Below are positions 45,657-54,727 of a stretch of 64,000 bases of DNA, piece by piece (within the stretch, counting starts at the first letter, position 1; every line of letters starts with the position of its first letter). The DNA lies in assembly GCF_003054195.1 (NCBI RefSeq), contig NZ_QBKP01000016.1, positions 1 to 64,000 of the forward strand, read 5' to 3'. Source of the stretch: Gemmobacter caeni. Lineage in GTDB: Bacteria; Pseudomonadota; Alphaproteobacteria; Rhodobacterales; Rhodobacteraceae. The position numbers were made by a program, and so were the translations under genes. Under the pieces are notes generated by a model that was not told where the DNA came from, did not search any database, and saw only the letters and a program-made list of their open reading frames with translations.

Positions 45657-46474
45657 GCGAAATGCGCCAGCAGCGCCGCCAGCGGGCGGCGCCCGGTCAT
45701 CGCCACCGGATGAATGGCAACATAGGCCTGCCGCATCGGCAGCGCCGGGCCGGGGCAAAGCCGTAGCCGCCCCGCCGCCAGATCCGCCGCCACCAACCGG
45801 CGCGGCGCCAGTGCCGCCCCAAGCCCGGCCCGCGCCAGCGACAGCGCCATGACGGTGGAGGGCACCACCAGCCCCTGCCCCCGGTCGGGCGCGGGCACCC
45901 CCGCCGCCGCGGCCCATGTCGCCCAGTCCGGTTCATTGGGATAGGCGGCGCCCCAGTCGATATGAATGGGCCGATCCGCCGCGCCATCGGCGGATACCGC
46001 GACGATTTCATCCTGAAACAGCGTGTGGATGGCATGGGCGGGATAGGCCTGCCCGCCATAAGTCAGTCGCAGATGCGCACCTTGGGTGAAATCCACCGGG
46101 TCATCCTCCACCCGGATCGCCAGATCGACCAGCGGAGCACCCTCCAGCGCCCCGGGCAGCCAGCATTCGGCCAGCGAGGGCAACACCGACAGCACGAAGC
46201 GCCGCCGGGGCGGACCGTCACGCAGCTCGCCGGTCACGGCGGCAATCTCGGCAAAAGCGGCGCCAAGACGCGGCTGCAAGGCCAGACCGGCGGCGGTCAG
46301 GCTCAGCCGGTTGCCCTGCCGCAGGAAAAGACGCTTGCCAAGGTGATCCTCCAGCTGGCGGACCTGAAGACTGATCGCGGCAGAGGACACGCCCAGTTCC
46401 TCGCCCGCACGGGTGAAACTGCCGCAGCGCGCAGCAACCTCGAAGGCACGCAGGGCATTCAGGGGTGGCACCAT
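45602..46474 (-). CDS. LysR-type regulator (GcvA-like)
   Basis: Encodes 290 residues from ATG 46474, preceded by GGAGGGAAG. LNALRAFEVAARCGSFTRAG and the recognition helix SSAAISLQVRQLEDHLG are typical of the GcvA/AmpR-type LysR group. It lies divergently beside the 2OG oxygenase gene with 99 bases between starts, so it likely controls it. Its end runs 55 bases into puuD on the opposite strand. Confidence 0.9.
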   Translation of the reverse strand: MVPPLNALRAFEVAARCGSFTRAGEELGVSSAAISLQVRQLEDHLGKRLFLRQGNRLSLTAAGLALQPRLGAAFAEIAAVTGELRDGPPRRRFVLSVLPSLAECWLPGALEGAPLVDLAIRVEDDPVDFTQGAHLRLTYGGQAYPAHAIHTLFQDEIVAVSADGAADRPIHIDWGAAYPNEPDWATWAAAAGVPAPDRGQGLVVPSTVMALSLARAGLGAALAPRRLVAADLAAGRLRLCPGPALPMRQAYVAIHPVAMTGRRPLAALLAHFAQLSVPEAAAPSNQRTMA

Positions 46475-46573
46475 CTTCCCTCCGGTTTTCCTTATGGTTC
46501 CCCAGATTTCCCCCGATTGCAACTTTCGCAATCCGGCGCAGTCTGGACAGAACCCGCACAGCAGGAGGTTCCC

Positions 46574-47359
46574 ATGCGCGACATCATCGACCTTGACCGC
46601 TACCCGCTGGATCGGCCGGACAGTCCCGAATGGCAGGCGCTTGTCGATGCCGCGCAGGCCGAACTGGCGGCCACCGGCATGTTCAACCTGCCCGGCTTTC
46701 TGCGCGCCGAAGCCAGCGTCGAGGTGACTGCGGCCCTGGCCCCTAAGTTCGCCACCGAGGCGCATGTGCATGCGCGCCGCCATAACATCTATTTCCGCAA
46801 GGACATTCAGGGCCTGCCCGCTGATCATACGGCACTGGCAGAGGTCGAATCCCGCAACCGCACGCTTTGCGCCGATCAGATCGGCGGCGCGCTGAACCGG
46901 CTGTATCACTGGCCCGAATTCGCCCGCTTCCTTGCCGCCACGATGGACAAGCCCGCGCTGCATCCGATGGCCGATCCGCTGGCCGCGCTGAACGCCATGT
47001 CCTATGCGACGGGCGACGGGCTGAACTGGCATTTTGATCGGTCCGAATTCACCACCACGCTGCTGTTGCAGGCGCCCGACGCCGGGGGGCTGTTCGAATA
47101 CCGCCGTGATCTGCGCGGCGACTCGGACCCGAACTATGCGGGCGTGGCGCGGCTTTTGCGCGGCGAAGACCCGGACCTGCGCGCCATCACCCTGTCGCCC
47201 GGCACGCTGAACGTGTTTCGCGGCAAGCATACCGCGCATCGGGTGACGCCGGTCGAGGGCACGACGCCCCGTGTGATTGCGGTGTTTTCCTATTTTGAAA
47301 CGCCCGGCGTGCGCTTCACCGCCGAGGAACAGCGCGGCTTCTATGGCCGCGCGGCCTGA
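46574..47359 (+). CDS. 2OG/Fe(II) oxygenase of the BesD/HalD-like family, hydroxylase type
   Basis: Encodes 261 residues with an ideal AGGAGGT ribosome site. IIDLDRYPLDRPDSPEWQAL, NIYFRKDIQGLPADH, NWHFDRSEFTTTLLLQ, LNVFRGKHTAHRV and RVIAVFSYFE match the family from memory. Iron ligands are H153, D155 and H222; 2OG contact R233. Halogenases of the family have Gly in place of the Asp, so hydroxylation of a free amino acid (lysine-like) is expected. Substrate is inference. A LysR gene is divergent from it. Confidence 0.78.
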   Translation: MRDIIDLDRYPLDRPDSPEWQALVDAAQAELAATGMFNLPGFLRAEASVEVTAALAPKFATEAHVHARRHNIYFRKDIQGLPADHTALAEVESRNRTLCADQIGGALNRLYHWPEFARFLAATMDKPALHPMADPLAALNAMSYATGDGLNWHFDRSEFTTTLLLQAPDAGGLFEYRRDLRGDSDPNYAGVARLLRGEDPDLRAITLSPGTLNVFRGKHTAHRVTPVEGTTPRVIAVFSYFETPGVRFTAEEQRGFYGRAA

Positions 47360-47362
47360 GCC

Positions 47363-48328
47363 TCAGGTGCCGAAACGCCAGCGTATCCGCTGTTCGCGCG
47401 TCTCACCCGCGCGCAGCAGGACCGAGGGGAAACCGGGCTGGTGCAGCGCATCGGGCCAGAATTGCGGCTCGATCGCCAGCGCCTCGTAAGGCGCCGCACC
47501 CCGGCGCGAGACGATACGGTTGTCATAGACCTGCACCCCCGGCTCGGTCGTGGCCACCACCATCTCGACCCCGGTCTTGCCGGTCAGCCACAGCACATCG
47601 CGCAGCGGCTGGGGGCCGTTTGACAGACAGAAATTGGTATCCAGCGCCGGCTCACCCGGCCAGATGCGGCGCCCCGCCCGAAAATCCAGATCGCCGCCCG
47701 CCACCGGCGTCAGCCGCCCTGTGGGCAGCAGCGCTGCGTCCGTCTCTGTCACGCGGTCGGCGACAATGCGCAGTTGATGGCCGGACCAGTCGGCACTGCC
47801 ATCAAGGTTCCAGTAACTGTGATTGGTCAGCGCCGCAGGGGTATCGGCGTCCGTGGTCAGGGTCAGCCGCAGATGCAGCGTCGCGGGCGCACTGACCCGC
47901 CATTCGGCGCGCACCTGCCGGTTGCCCGGAAAGCCGCCCTCCCCCGCCGCCAGATCGCAGACAAGCGTCAGATGATCCTCGCCCGAAGTCTCGATCCGCC
48001 AGACCTTGCGATGCAGCCCCGCGCCACCGGAATGCAGGCAGTTCGCGCCCTCATTCGCCTCAAACTGACAGGGCAGACCGCCGATATCGGCCCGCGCGCG
48101 GGCAATGCGGTTCGCCACAGGGCCGATCACTGCACCGTGGTAACCCAGCGCGCCTTCATATTCCGCCAGATCCTCAGAGCCGCGGGTCAGGCTGTAGCCC
48201 AGACCCGACAGCCGCAAATCCTGAAGGATGGCGCCGTAGGTGAGGATCGTGGCGCCCAGCTTGCCTGCGCGCAGCGTCACCGCCTGCACCGCCTCTCCCG
48301 CTGCCGTCTGCCCGAACTCGCGGATCAT
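47363..48328 (-). CDS. galM: Aldose 1-epimerase
   Basis: Encodes 321 residues. The catalytic His in NHSYWNLDG and the Glu in ALAIEPQFWPDA are present, together with GPVANRIARARA. It interconverts alpha and beta anomers of sugars. It stops three bases after the convergent oxygenase stop. No sugar gene cluster is adjacent. Confidence 0.92.
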   Translation of the reverse strand: MIREFGQTAAGEAVQAVTLRAGKLGATILTYGAILQDLRLSGLGYSLTRGSEDLAEYEGALGYHGAVIGPVANRIARARADIGGLPCQFEANEGANCLHSGGAGLHRKVWRIETSGEDHLTLVCDLAAGEGGFPGNRQVRAEWRVSAPATLHLRLTLTTDADTPAALTNHSYWNLDGSADWSGHQLRIVADRVTETDAALLPTGRLTPVAGGDLDFRAGRRIWPGEPALDTNFCLSNGPQPLRDVLWLTGKTGVEMVVATTEPGVQVYDNRIVSRRGAAPYEALAIEPQFWPDALHQPGFPSVLLRAGETREQRIRWRFGT

Positions 48329-48392
48329 GCTTGCCTCCCCCGGCCAGAATTTCGCTAGAAATTCACGAGCCGGAGGGAAGGTCAAGGGCTGC

Positions 48393-49412
48393 TCACGGCG
48401 CGGTGAGGCAGTCGGCCAGCGTCGAGGCGAGCCCTTCCAGCACGGCGGTATAGCCATCCGCGCTTGCGGGCAGTGTCACACCGGCAGGGTCCAGCGCCCC
48501 GCCCTGCCGGGCGCCCGCCGCCTCGGCAATCTGTTCGATGGTCTTCGGGGCGTGTCCGGCCTCGGGGAACAGGCAGGCCACACCCGCGCCCACCCGCGCC
48601 CGCAACTCCGCCAGATGCGCCGCACCGGGGGCTGCGGCATCACCTGCCGAAACGCTGCCTGCGATGGTCAGCCCGTAATGGCCCGCGAAATATCCATAGG
48701 CATCGTGGAAAACCACGATGGGCTTGTCCTGAACCGGGGCAAGCTGCGCAGCGATCCGGGCGTCGGCAGCGGCAATCGCCTCTTTGCCCTTCGCGGCATT
48801 AGCGGCATAGGTCGCGGCATTTTCGGGGTCCAGTGCGGCAAGCTGCGCGGCGATCGCCTCCAGCCAGATCGCGCCATTCGCCGGATCAAGCCAGGCATGC
48901 GGATCGGTGCCGCTGTGGTCGTGACCATGCGCGTCGTGGTCGTCGTGGTCGTCGTGCCCGGCTTCCCCTGCATGATCGTGGTCAGCATCATCGTGCCCGG
49001 TTTCCGCCGCAGGATCATGGCTTTCGTGCCCTGCCCCGGCGCCGTGATCGTGGTCGTGATCCTCGTGACCCTCCCCGAAGGGTTGAAGATGGGTGCCCGC
49101 GACTTCCAGCAGGCGCAGTTGCTGCCCGTTTGCCACGCCGTCCAGCGCCCGGTCGAGCCAGGGCGACATCTGCGGCCCCATCCAGACCACCAGGCCGGCA
49201 TCCGACAGGGCCGCAGCCTGGCTCGGGCGCAACTGGAAGTCATGGGCATTCGCCCCCTGATCCAGCAGGCGCTCCGGCTGGCCCAGATCGCCCATCACGG
49301 TGGCAACAAGACCATAGGTCGGCGTCATGTCGGTTACCACACGCGGCACCTCGGCCAGGGCCGGGGCACACAGCGCGGTGCTGGCAAGGGCGGCGGATAT
49401 GATATAACGCAT
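48393..49412 (-). CDS. znuA: Zinc ABC transporter substrate-binding protein
   Basis: Encodes 339 residues with a signal peptide (cut near residue 20). A histidine/aspartate-rich loop spans residues about 113-168 and is followed by DPHAWLDPAN, a ZnuA mark. The first Zn ligand is H57 in QGANAHDF. It lies divergent from zur-znuCB with a Zur-like site between, so it is induced in zinc shortage. Confidence 0.94.
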   Translation of the reverse strand: MRYIISAALASTALCAPALAEVPRVVTDMTPTYGLVATVMGDLGQPERLLDQGANAHDFQLRPSQAAALSDAGLVVWMGPQMSPWLDRALDGVANGQQLRLLEVAGTHLQPFGEGHEDHDHDHGAGAGHESHDPAAETGHDDADHDHAGEAGHDDHDDHDAHGHDHSGTDPHAWLDPANGAIWLEAIAAQLAALDPENAATYAANAAKGKEAIAAADARIAAQLAPVQDKPIVVFHDAYGYFAGHYGLTIAGSVSAGDAAAPGAAHLAELRARVGAGVACLFPEAGHAPKTIEQIAEAAGARQGGALDPAGVTLPASADGYTAVLEGLASTLADCLTAP

Positions 49413-49451
49413 CGGAAACCTCTTCGCTTTGGCGGACGGGCGATCTATGTA

Positions 49452-49466
49452 TGTAATATCATAACA
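49452..49466. promoter_or_regulatory. Zur-like operator between znuA and zur
   Basis: TGTAATATCATAACA is an imperfect AT-rich dyad in a GC-rich background, 40 bases from the znuA start and 17 from the zur start. It resembles the alphaproteobacterial Zur site (GTTATAnTATAAC). Zur could switch off both directions in zinc sufficiency. Confidence 0.65.
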
Positions 49467-49482
49467 CGTCAAGAGGCGCCGC

Positions 49483-49959
49483 ATGGACCCGCAGCCCTTT
49501 CACGATCACGATCATCACCTGTGCAGCGATGCCGTGATGTCACAGGCCGAGGCCATGCTGACCGCCAGCGGTGCCCGCCTCACCCCGGTGCGCCGCCGCG
49601 TGCTGGAGATCCTGCTGGAACAGCATCGGGCCATGGGGGCCTATGACGTGCTGCAACGGCTGGCCGCAGAAGGATTCGGCAACCAGCCGCCCGTTGCCTA
49701 TCGGGCGCTGGATTTCCTTGTGGAACAAGGTCTTGCTCATCGCATCCAGCGGCTGAACGCCTTCACCGCCTGCATGCATCCGGGCGAGGCACATGCCCCG
49801 GCCTTTCTGATCTGCCAGGGCTGCAACACGGTGGCCGAAGCCCCTGCCGCCCCGGTGCGGGCGGCGCTGGAAAGCGCGGCGGCGGATCTGGGCTTCACCG
49901 TAGAACGCGCCAGTGTCGAGGCGCTTGGCCTCTGCCCTGCCTGCCGGGAGGCATCATGA
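49483..49959 (+). CDS. zur: Zinc uptake regulator of the Fur family
   Basis: Encodes 158 residues. The winged helix (about 33-90) with LTPVRRRVLEILLEQH is followed by a dimer domain with CQGC and CPAC pairs that hold structural zinc. The N-terminus has HDHDHH. It overlaps znuC by 4 bases and controls the znu genes in response to zinc. Confidence 0.9.
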   Translation: MDPQPFHDHDHHLCSDAVMSQAEAMLTASGARLTPVRRRVLEILLEQHRAMGAYDVLQRLAAEGFGNQPPVAYRALDFLVEQGLAHRIQRLNAFTACMHPGEAHAPAFLICQGCNTVAEAPAAPVRAALESAAADLGFTVERASVEALGLCPACREAS

Positions 49960-50747
49960 CCCAGCCGCTGATCGAGGCGCGCGGCCTCTGCGTCCGGCTG
50001 GGCGCGCAGGAGGTGCTGCACGATGTCTCGCTGAAAGTCGACCCGGGCGAGATCGTGACGATTCTCGGCCCGAACGGGTCGGGCAAGTCCACGCTGTTGC
50101 GGGCGCTGCTGGGCATCCTGCGGCCCGAGCATGGTGGCATTACCCGCAAGCCGGGGCTGGCTGTCGGCTATGTGCCGCAAAAGCTGCACATCGACCGGAC
50201 GCTGCCCCTGACCGCGCGGCGGTTCCTGTCGCTGCCACATCGCCATGGCAAGGCGGAGACCGAGGCGATGCTGGCCCGTGTCGGCGTACCGGAGGTGGCG
50301 GACCGGCCGATGACGGGTCTGTCCGGCGGGCAGTTCCAGCGGGTGCTGCTGGCCCGCGCCCTGCTGACGCGGCCCGAACTTCTGATGCTGGACGAACCCA
50401 CGCAGGGTCTGGACCAGCCCGGTGAAGCCGCCTTCTACCGGCTGATCGACGAGGTTCGGCGCGACACCGGCGCCGCCGTTCTGATGGTCAGCCATGACCT
50501 GCATGTGGTGATGAGCGCCTCGGACAGGGTGATCTGCCTGAACGGCCATGTCTGCTGCGAGGGCACGCCGCGCGTGGTGTCGAACGCCCCGGAATATCGC
50601 GCCCTGTTCGGACTGGGCACACAAGGCGCGCTGGCGCTTTACCAGCACGTCCATGACCACGACCACACGCATGGTCATGACCATGAGCACAGCCACGGAC
50701 ATGACCATGGGCACGGGCCTTCCCATGCGGAGCACGATCATGCTTGA
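49956..50747 (+). CDS. znuC: Zinc ABC transporter ATP-binding protein
   Basis: Encodes 263 residues. Walker A GPNGSGKST, signature LSGGQFQR, Walker B LLMLDEPT and the switch VSHDLH are present. Residues about 231-263 form a histidine-rich tail (HDHDHTHGHDHEHSHGHDH), a likely cytoplasmic zinc buffer or sensor. It overlaps zur and znuB. Confidence 0.94.
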   Translation: MTQPLIEARGLCVRLGAQEVLHDVSLKVDPGEIVTILGPNGSGKSTLLRALLGILRPEHGGITRKPGLAVGYVPQKLHIDRTLPLTARRFLSLPHRHGKAETEAMLARVGVPEVADRPMTGLSGGQFQRVLLARALLTRPELLMLDEPTQGLDQPGEAAFYRLIDEVRRDTGAAVLMVSHDLHVVMSASDRVICLNGHVCCEGTPRVVSNAPEYRALFGLGTQGALALYQHVHDHDHTHGHDHEHSHGHDHGHGPSHAEHDHA

Positions 50748-51531
50748 CGATTTCCTGATCCGCGCCGCGCTGGCGGGCCTTGGTCTGGCGCTGGCGACCG
50801 GCCCGCTGGGATCTTTCGTGGTCTGGCGGCGGATGGCCTATTTCGGCGATGCCACCGCCCACGCCTCGATCCTTGGGGTGGCGCTGGCGCTGGCCAGTGA
50901 TCTTCCGGTCGGTCTTGGCACACTGGCGGTTGCCTTGGCCATGGCGGTAACGGTGGCGGGACTGGCCGCGCGCGGCTGGGCGCTGGATACCACGCTGGGC
51001 GTGCTGGCGCATTCGGCGCTGGCCTTCGGCCTTGTCGCCGTCAGCTTCGTCCCCGAGGCGCGGACCGATCTGTCTGCCTATCTGTTCGGCGACATCCTAG
51101 CCGTGTCGCGTGCCGATCTGGGCTTCATCTGGGGCGGGGCCGCACTGGTGCTGGCGCTGCTTTACTGGCGCTGGAACGCGATGCTGACCGCGACACTGAG
51201 CGAGGATCTGGCCGCCGCCTCGGGCCTCAACCCCGACCGCGAGCGGCTGGTGCTGGTGCTGGCGCTGGCGGTCACCGTGGCCGTGGCGCTGAAGGTGGTG
51301 GGGGCGCTGCTGATCGCGGCAATGCTGGTCATTCCGGCGGCCGCCGCGCGCGGCCTCGTCCGCAGCCCCGAGGCCATGGCCGCACTGGCGGCTCTGATCG
51401 GGGCGGCGGCGGTCGTGGGCGGTCTGCGGCTGTCCCTGAGCCTCGACACCCCCGCAGGTCCGTCCATCGTCACGGTAGCGGCCTGCATCTTCGTTCTGGC
51501 AGCCAGTCTGGGGCAGATGCGCAAGCAATGA
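50740..51531 (+). CDS. znuB: Zinc ABC transporter permease
   Basis: Encodes 263 residues with about eight membrane helices. ATGPLGSFVVWRRMAYFGDATAHA is the conserved start of the family (shown in part), and GALLIAAMLVIPAAAARGL near the end. The start overlaps znuC by 8 bases. Confidence 0.94.
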   Translation: MLDDFLIRAALAGLGLALATGPLGSFVVWRRMAYFGDATAHASILGVALALASDLPVGLGTLAVALAMAVTVAGLAARGWALDTTLGVLAHSALAFGLVAVSFVPEARTDLSAYLFGDILAVSRADLGFIWGGAALVLALLYWRWNAMLTATLSEDLAAASGLNPDRERLVLVLALAVTVAVALKVVGALLIAAMLVIPAAAARGLVRSPEAMAALAALIGAAAVVGGLRLSLSLDTPAGPSIVTVAACIFVLAASLGQMRKQ

Positions 51532-51554
51532 TGCCCGGCCTTCCGGCCGGGCAT
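51531..51554. terminator. Hairpin between znuB and the PRC-barrel gene
   Basis: ATGCCCGGCC and GGCCGGGCAT arms surround a four-base or smaller loop directly after znuB. It lacks a T-tract but sits between convergent genes and may serve both. Confidence 0.6.
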
Positions 51555-51582
51555 CGGGGGAGCAGGCTGTGGGTATGGAGGG

Positions 51583-52572
51583 TTAGCCCGCAGCCTCGGG
51601 CATGGCTTTCAGTTGCTCTTCGGTGGCGCTGACGTGCAGCACAGTGCCATCCCCGTCGGCATCGGGCGCGATGCGCAGCATGTCGGCGGTCAGGCTCACC
51701 GATTTCTCACCGATGCCGAGGAAGCCACCGACATCGACCACGACCGACTGGATCGCGCCATTGCCGTCGAGCGTCACGGCGCTGACCTCACCCACGTCTT
51801 CCTCACCCGGGCCGTAGACGCGCTTGCCGACCAGGTCAGCCTCCGTCACGCCGGTGAAATCGACGGGTTCGCCCATCACCGCACCATCAGCCGCGCCAGT
51901 GGCCGGGGCTTCCGCCATGGTTTCGGCAGGGGCCGCCGTGGTCGCAGCCGGATCATTGGCCGCCGGAGCCGTGGTGGTATCGGTCGCCATCGGAGCCACC
52001 GGGGTTGCCACCGGATCAGCCGTGACGTCCGCACGATCCCCGGCCGGGGCTTCGGTGCTAAAGATCATGGCGGTGTCAAAGGCGGGCGCCGCTTCCAGAT
52101 CAGTTTTCGTGCCGTTGAACACGATGAAATAGTCCTGCGGGCTGTCAGCATCCGGCACCATGGTCAGACGTGCCATGTCGATGGCCACGGTCTTTTCGCC
52201 GATCCCGAGGAAGCCGCCGAAGTCAACCAGCACGGCCTCGGTATCGCCGCTGCGGCTGAGGATCACATCACTGATCTCGCCCGCATCCTGCCAGTCAGCC
52301 GACGCCTCGGCATAGCCATCGGGGTTTAGCGCGCTCGTATCGGCTTCGGTCAGCCAGACACGCTTGCCGATGAAATCGGAGGCCCGCACACCCTGGTCGA
52401 TCGTGGTCAGATAGGGCGACGCCGTCGCGTCGGTCGCCATGGTGTTGGCCGGAGCAGCGGTCTGCGGCGCAGCCGGATCGGGGGTCGTGGTGGCAGTGTC
52501 TGCAAGAACCCCGCCCGCCATACCGGCGGTCAGGCCGAGGGCGAGGATCGTCGAGTTGAGAAGGGTTTTCAT
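51583..52572 (-). CDS. Exported protein with two PRC-barrel domains
   Basis: Encodes 329 residues with a signal peptide (cut near residue 24). Two PRC-barrel-like units are visible at about 59-155 and 240-329; both contain GGFLGIGEK followed by a beta-strand (TVAIDM, SVSLTAD). A Thr/Ala/Pro-rich linker of about 70 residues joins them. Exported PRC-barrel proteins are common in this family and of unknown function. Confidence 0.85.
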   Translation of the reverse strand: MKTLLNSTILALGLTAGMAGGVLADTATTTPDPAAPQTAAPANTMATDATASPYLTTIDQGVRASDFIGKRVWLTEADTSALNPDGYAEASADWQDAGEISDVILSRSGDTEAVLVDFGGFLGIGEKTVAIDMARLTMVPDADSPQDYFIVFNGTKTDLEAAPAFDTAMIFSTEAPAGDRADVTADPVATPVAPMATDTTTAPAANDPAATTAAPAETMAEAPATGAADGAVMGEPVDFTGVTEADLVGKRVYGPGEEDVGEVSAVTLDGNGAIQSVVVDVGGFLGIGEKSVSLTADMLRIAPDADGDGTVLHVSATEEQLKAMPEAAG

Positions 52573-52752
52573 GTCAGCCTCCGTTCAGGTTGAGCGGCGG
52601 GGAAACCGGGCTTTCTGGATCGCCCTGCACCTTCCCGACGCGGTATGAACAGACAACCCGCCCCTTCCCCGTCCGTTCCGGGCGGGGCTGTCACGATAAG
52701 TTCAGCCGGGCCACGGGAACCCGCAGCCCGGCTGCACGTTTAAGCGGCCGTG

Positions 52753-54156
52753 TCAGGACAGCGCGCGCCGCAGCGGCGGCAGGCCGGTCAGCACCAGCAG
52801 ATCAAAGGCCAGCACCGCCAACAGGGTCAACCCCAGCATCGGGAAGGCCATCGACAGCAACAGCGCAATCAGCACCACGCCACGCGCCAGCGGCACGACC
52901 TCGGGCCGTGGCGGCGCGGCCAGACGCGGGGCGCCCGCCGGGCGGCGCTTCCACCACAGCACCAGACCAGAGACCGCAAGAAACACCACCGACAGGCAGA
53001 ATGCGGTGTTCAGCACCAGATTCCACAGCCCCAGATCGCCCTCGTGGAAGGCAATGCCCCAGGCCATCGCCTTGGCATAGGCCGAGTAATCCGCATAGCG
53101 CACGTCGGCCAGCACATTGCCGGTGTAGCGGTCGATATGCAGCGTGCGATCCGCCGCCGGGTCCGGCCCGTCGTTCGACATGCTGTCATGGCTGATGGTC
53201 CAGACCCCGCTGTCGCCACCCGGCAGGTTGATCTGGAACCGGCGGTCAAAGCCCAGCCCCTGCGCGAAGGCCGCCACACTGTCCAGCGTCACCGGCCCGG
53301 CAATCGCCGCCTGCCCGGCAAGTGAACCGGAGGCGGGCATCGGGGTCTGCTCCAGCCCCCAGGGCACTTCTTTCGCGGCGCCGTGGTTCATGCTGGCATG
53401 GGTCGCGTCCGACAACGGAACATTATCCCATTTCTCGGCCGGGAACGTGCTCCAGGCCTGAACGAATTTCTCGCCCCAGATCCCGGCCCAGCTCAGGCCG
53501 GAAATCAGGAACAGCACCAGCAGGACCGACACCCAGATCCCGACCACGCCATGCAGCGATTTCCACAACGCCCGCCCCGTGCGGTTGACCGAGGGCACCA
53601 GCGCCGCCCGCCAGCCCGTGCCACCACGCGGCCAGTGCAGATAAAGCCCCGATGCCACCAGCAGCAGACCCAGCGAGGCCGCGGCCTCGATCAGCCGGTC
53701 GCCCAGCGTGCCCAGGAGAAGCGAGCCGTGGATGTCATTGGCAAAGTCATACCAGCCCGCCCGCCACGGGAAGCTGTGAACCGCCGCGCCGGTGTAGGGG
53801 TCCAGCGCAACGCCGGTCTTGCCCGACCCGGTCGCTACGGCAAAAACCGCGACCTTGTCGGCGGCCAGCGGCGCCACATATTGCACGGCCTTGCCGCCGG
53901 GCACCGCCGCCTCGGCCGCCTCTTGCAGCACCGAAGGCGCCAGCGGCACCGTGCCGACCGGAACGGTCATCCGTTCGGCGCCGATGCCTGCGCCATAGCT
54001 GATCCACAGCATGACAAGGCCGGTCACCGCCAGCATGCACAGGAAAGGAATGACATACAGCACGGCATAGAAATGCCAGCGCCATACGGCAAAATACAGG
54101 GGATTGATGCGGCCATTGCCGCTTCCGGCCTGAGGGCCGGGCGTTTGGGTCGACAT
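52753..54156 (-). CDS. PepSY-associated membrane protein
   Basis: Encodes 467 residues with about five to six membrane helices (first at 34-55). PLYFAVWRWHFYAVLYVIPF, NDIHGSLLLGTLGDR and LKS-LHGVVGIW-type blocks with conserved His in the helices are seen in PepSY_TM proteins, which resemble iron-siderophore reductases. It follows the DUF2946 gene after 36 bases. Confidence 0.85.
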   Translation of the reverse strand: MSTQTPGPQAGSGNGRINPLYFAVWRWHFYAVLYVIPFLCMLAVTGLVMLWISYGAGIGAERMTVPVGTVPLAPSVLQEAAEAAVPGGKAVQYVAPLAADKVAVFAVATGSGKTGVALDPYTGAAVHSFPWRAGWYDFANDIHGSLLLGTLGDRLIEAAASLGLLLVASGLYLHWPRGGTGWRAALVPSVNRTGRALWKSLHGVVGIWVSVLLVLFLISGLSWAGIWGEKFVQAWSTFPAEKWDNVPLSDATHASMNHGAAKEVPWGLEQTPMPASGSLAGQAAIAGPVTLDSVAAFAQGLGFDRRFQINLPGGDSGVWTISHDSMSNDGPDPAADRTLHIDRYTGNVLADVRYADYSAYAKAMAWGIAFHEGDLGLWNLVLNTAFCLSVVFLAVSGLVLWWKRRPAGAPRLAAPPRPEVVPLARGVVLIALLLSMAFPMLGLTLLAVLAFDLLVLTGLPPLRRALS

Positions 54157-54192
54157 GGAATACTCCGTCCGATTGCGTTTGAGGAATGCAGA

Positions 54193-54585
54193 TCAGACGG
54201 TGCGGGGTGGTCCCCTTGCCCAGATGCCCAGCGGATCGAAAGCGGGGCGCCACAGATCATCCGGCGCGACCGGATGGAAGGCCGCGGCAAGCCGAAGCGG
54301 CAACCGCACCACCGGCGCCTCCGGCACCGGCACCGCGACGGCGGCCTGCGCCCAGGAACAACGGCCATCAACGACTTCGGGCGCGGGTTTCAGTTCGCCC
54401 GTTTCGGGGTCAAACAGCATCGACACCGGCCCCTGCCCGGAACAGATGACAATGCGCAGCACGCCATCATCCCCCCGTGCGGGCATATAGCCCTGCGCCA
54501 CCAGCGACAGCAGCAGGAAGGGCATCGCCAGCACGAGACCGGCGAGTCGCATCCAGACTGATCGGGGCGCAGGTGCGAATGTCAT
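54193..54585 (-). CDS. DUF2946-like membrane protein
   Basis: Encodes 130 residues. One membrane segment (about 12-32) is followed by GVLRIVICSGQG and a Pro-rich tail. The arrangement matches DUF2946 proteins often found near metal-uptake and PepSY genes. It starts the message that continues into the PepSY gene. Function unknown; a metal link is context only. Confidence 0.7.
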   Translation of the reverse strand: MTFAPAPRSVWMRLAGLVLAMPFLLLSLVAQGYMPARGDDGVLRIVICSGQGPVSMLFDPETGELKPAPEVVDGRCSWAQAAVAVPVPEAPVVRLPLRLAAAFHPVAPDDLWRPAFDPLGIWARGPPRTV

Positions 54586-54727
54586 GCCCTCTCCTGCCCC
54601 GGCGGCACGATTCCGTCAAGCAGGGCTTTGGATGTCGTTTTTCGCCGCAACAGGTCGGGCCGACTTGTCCGTTTCGCCCGCGCTCTGGCATTCATGGGAA
54701 AATTCTTCAGCGCGCACGGAGTCGCCC

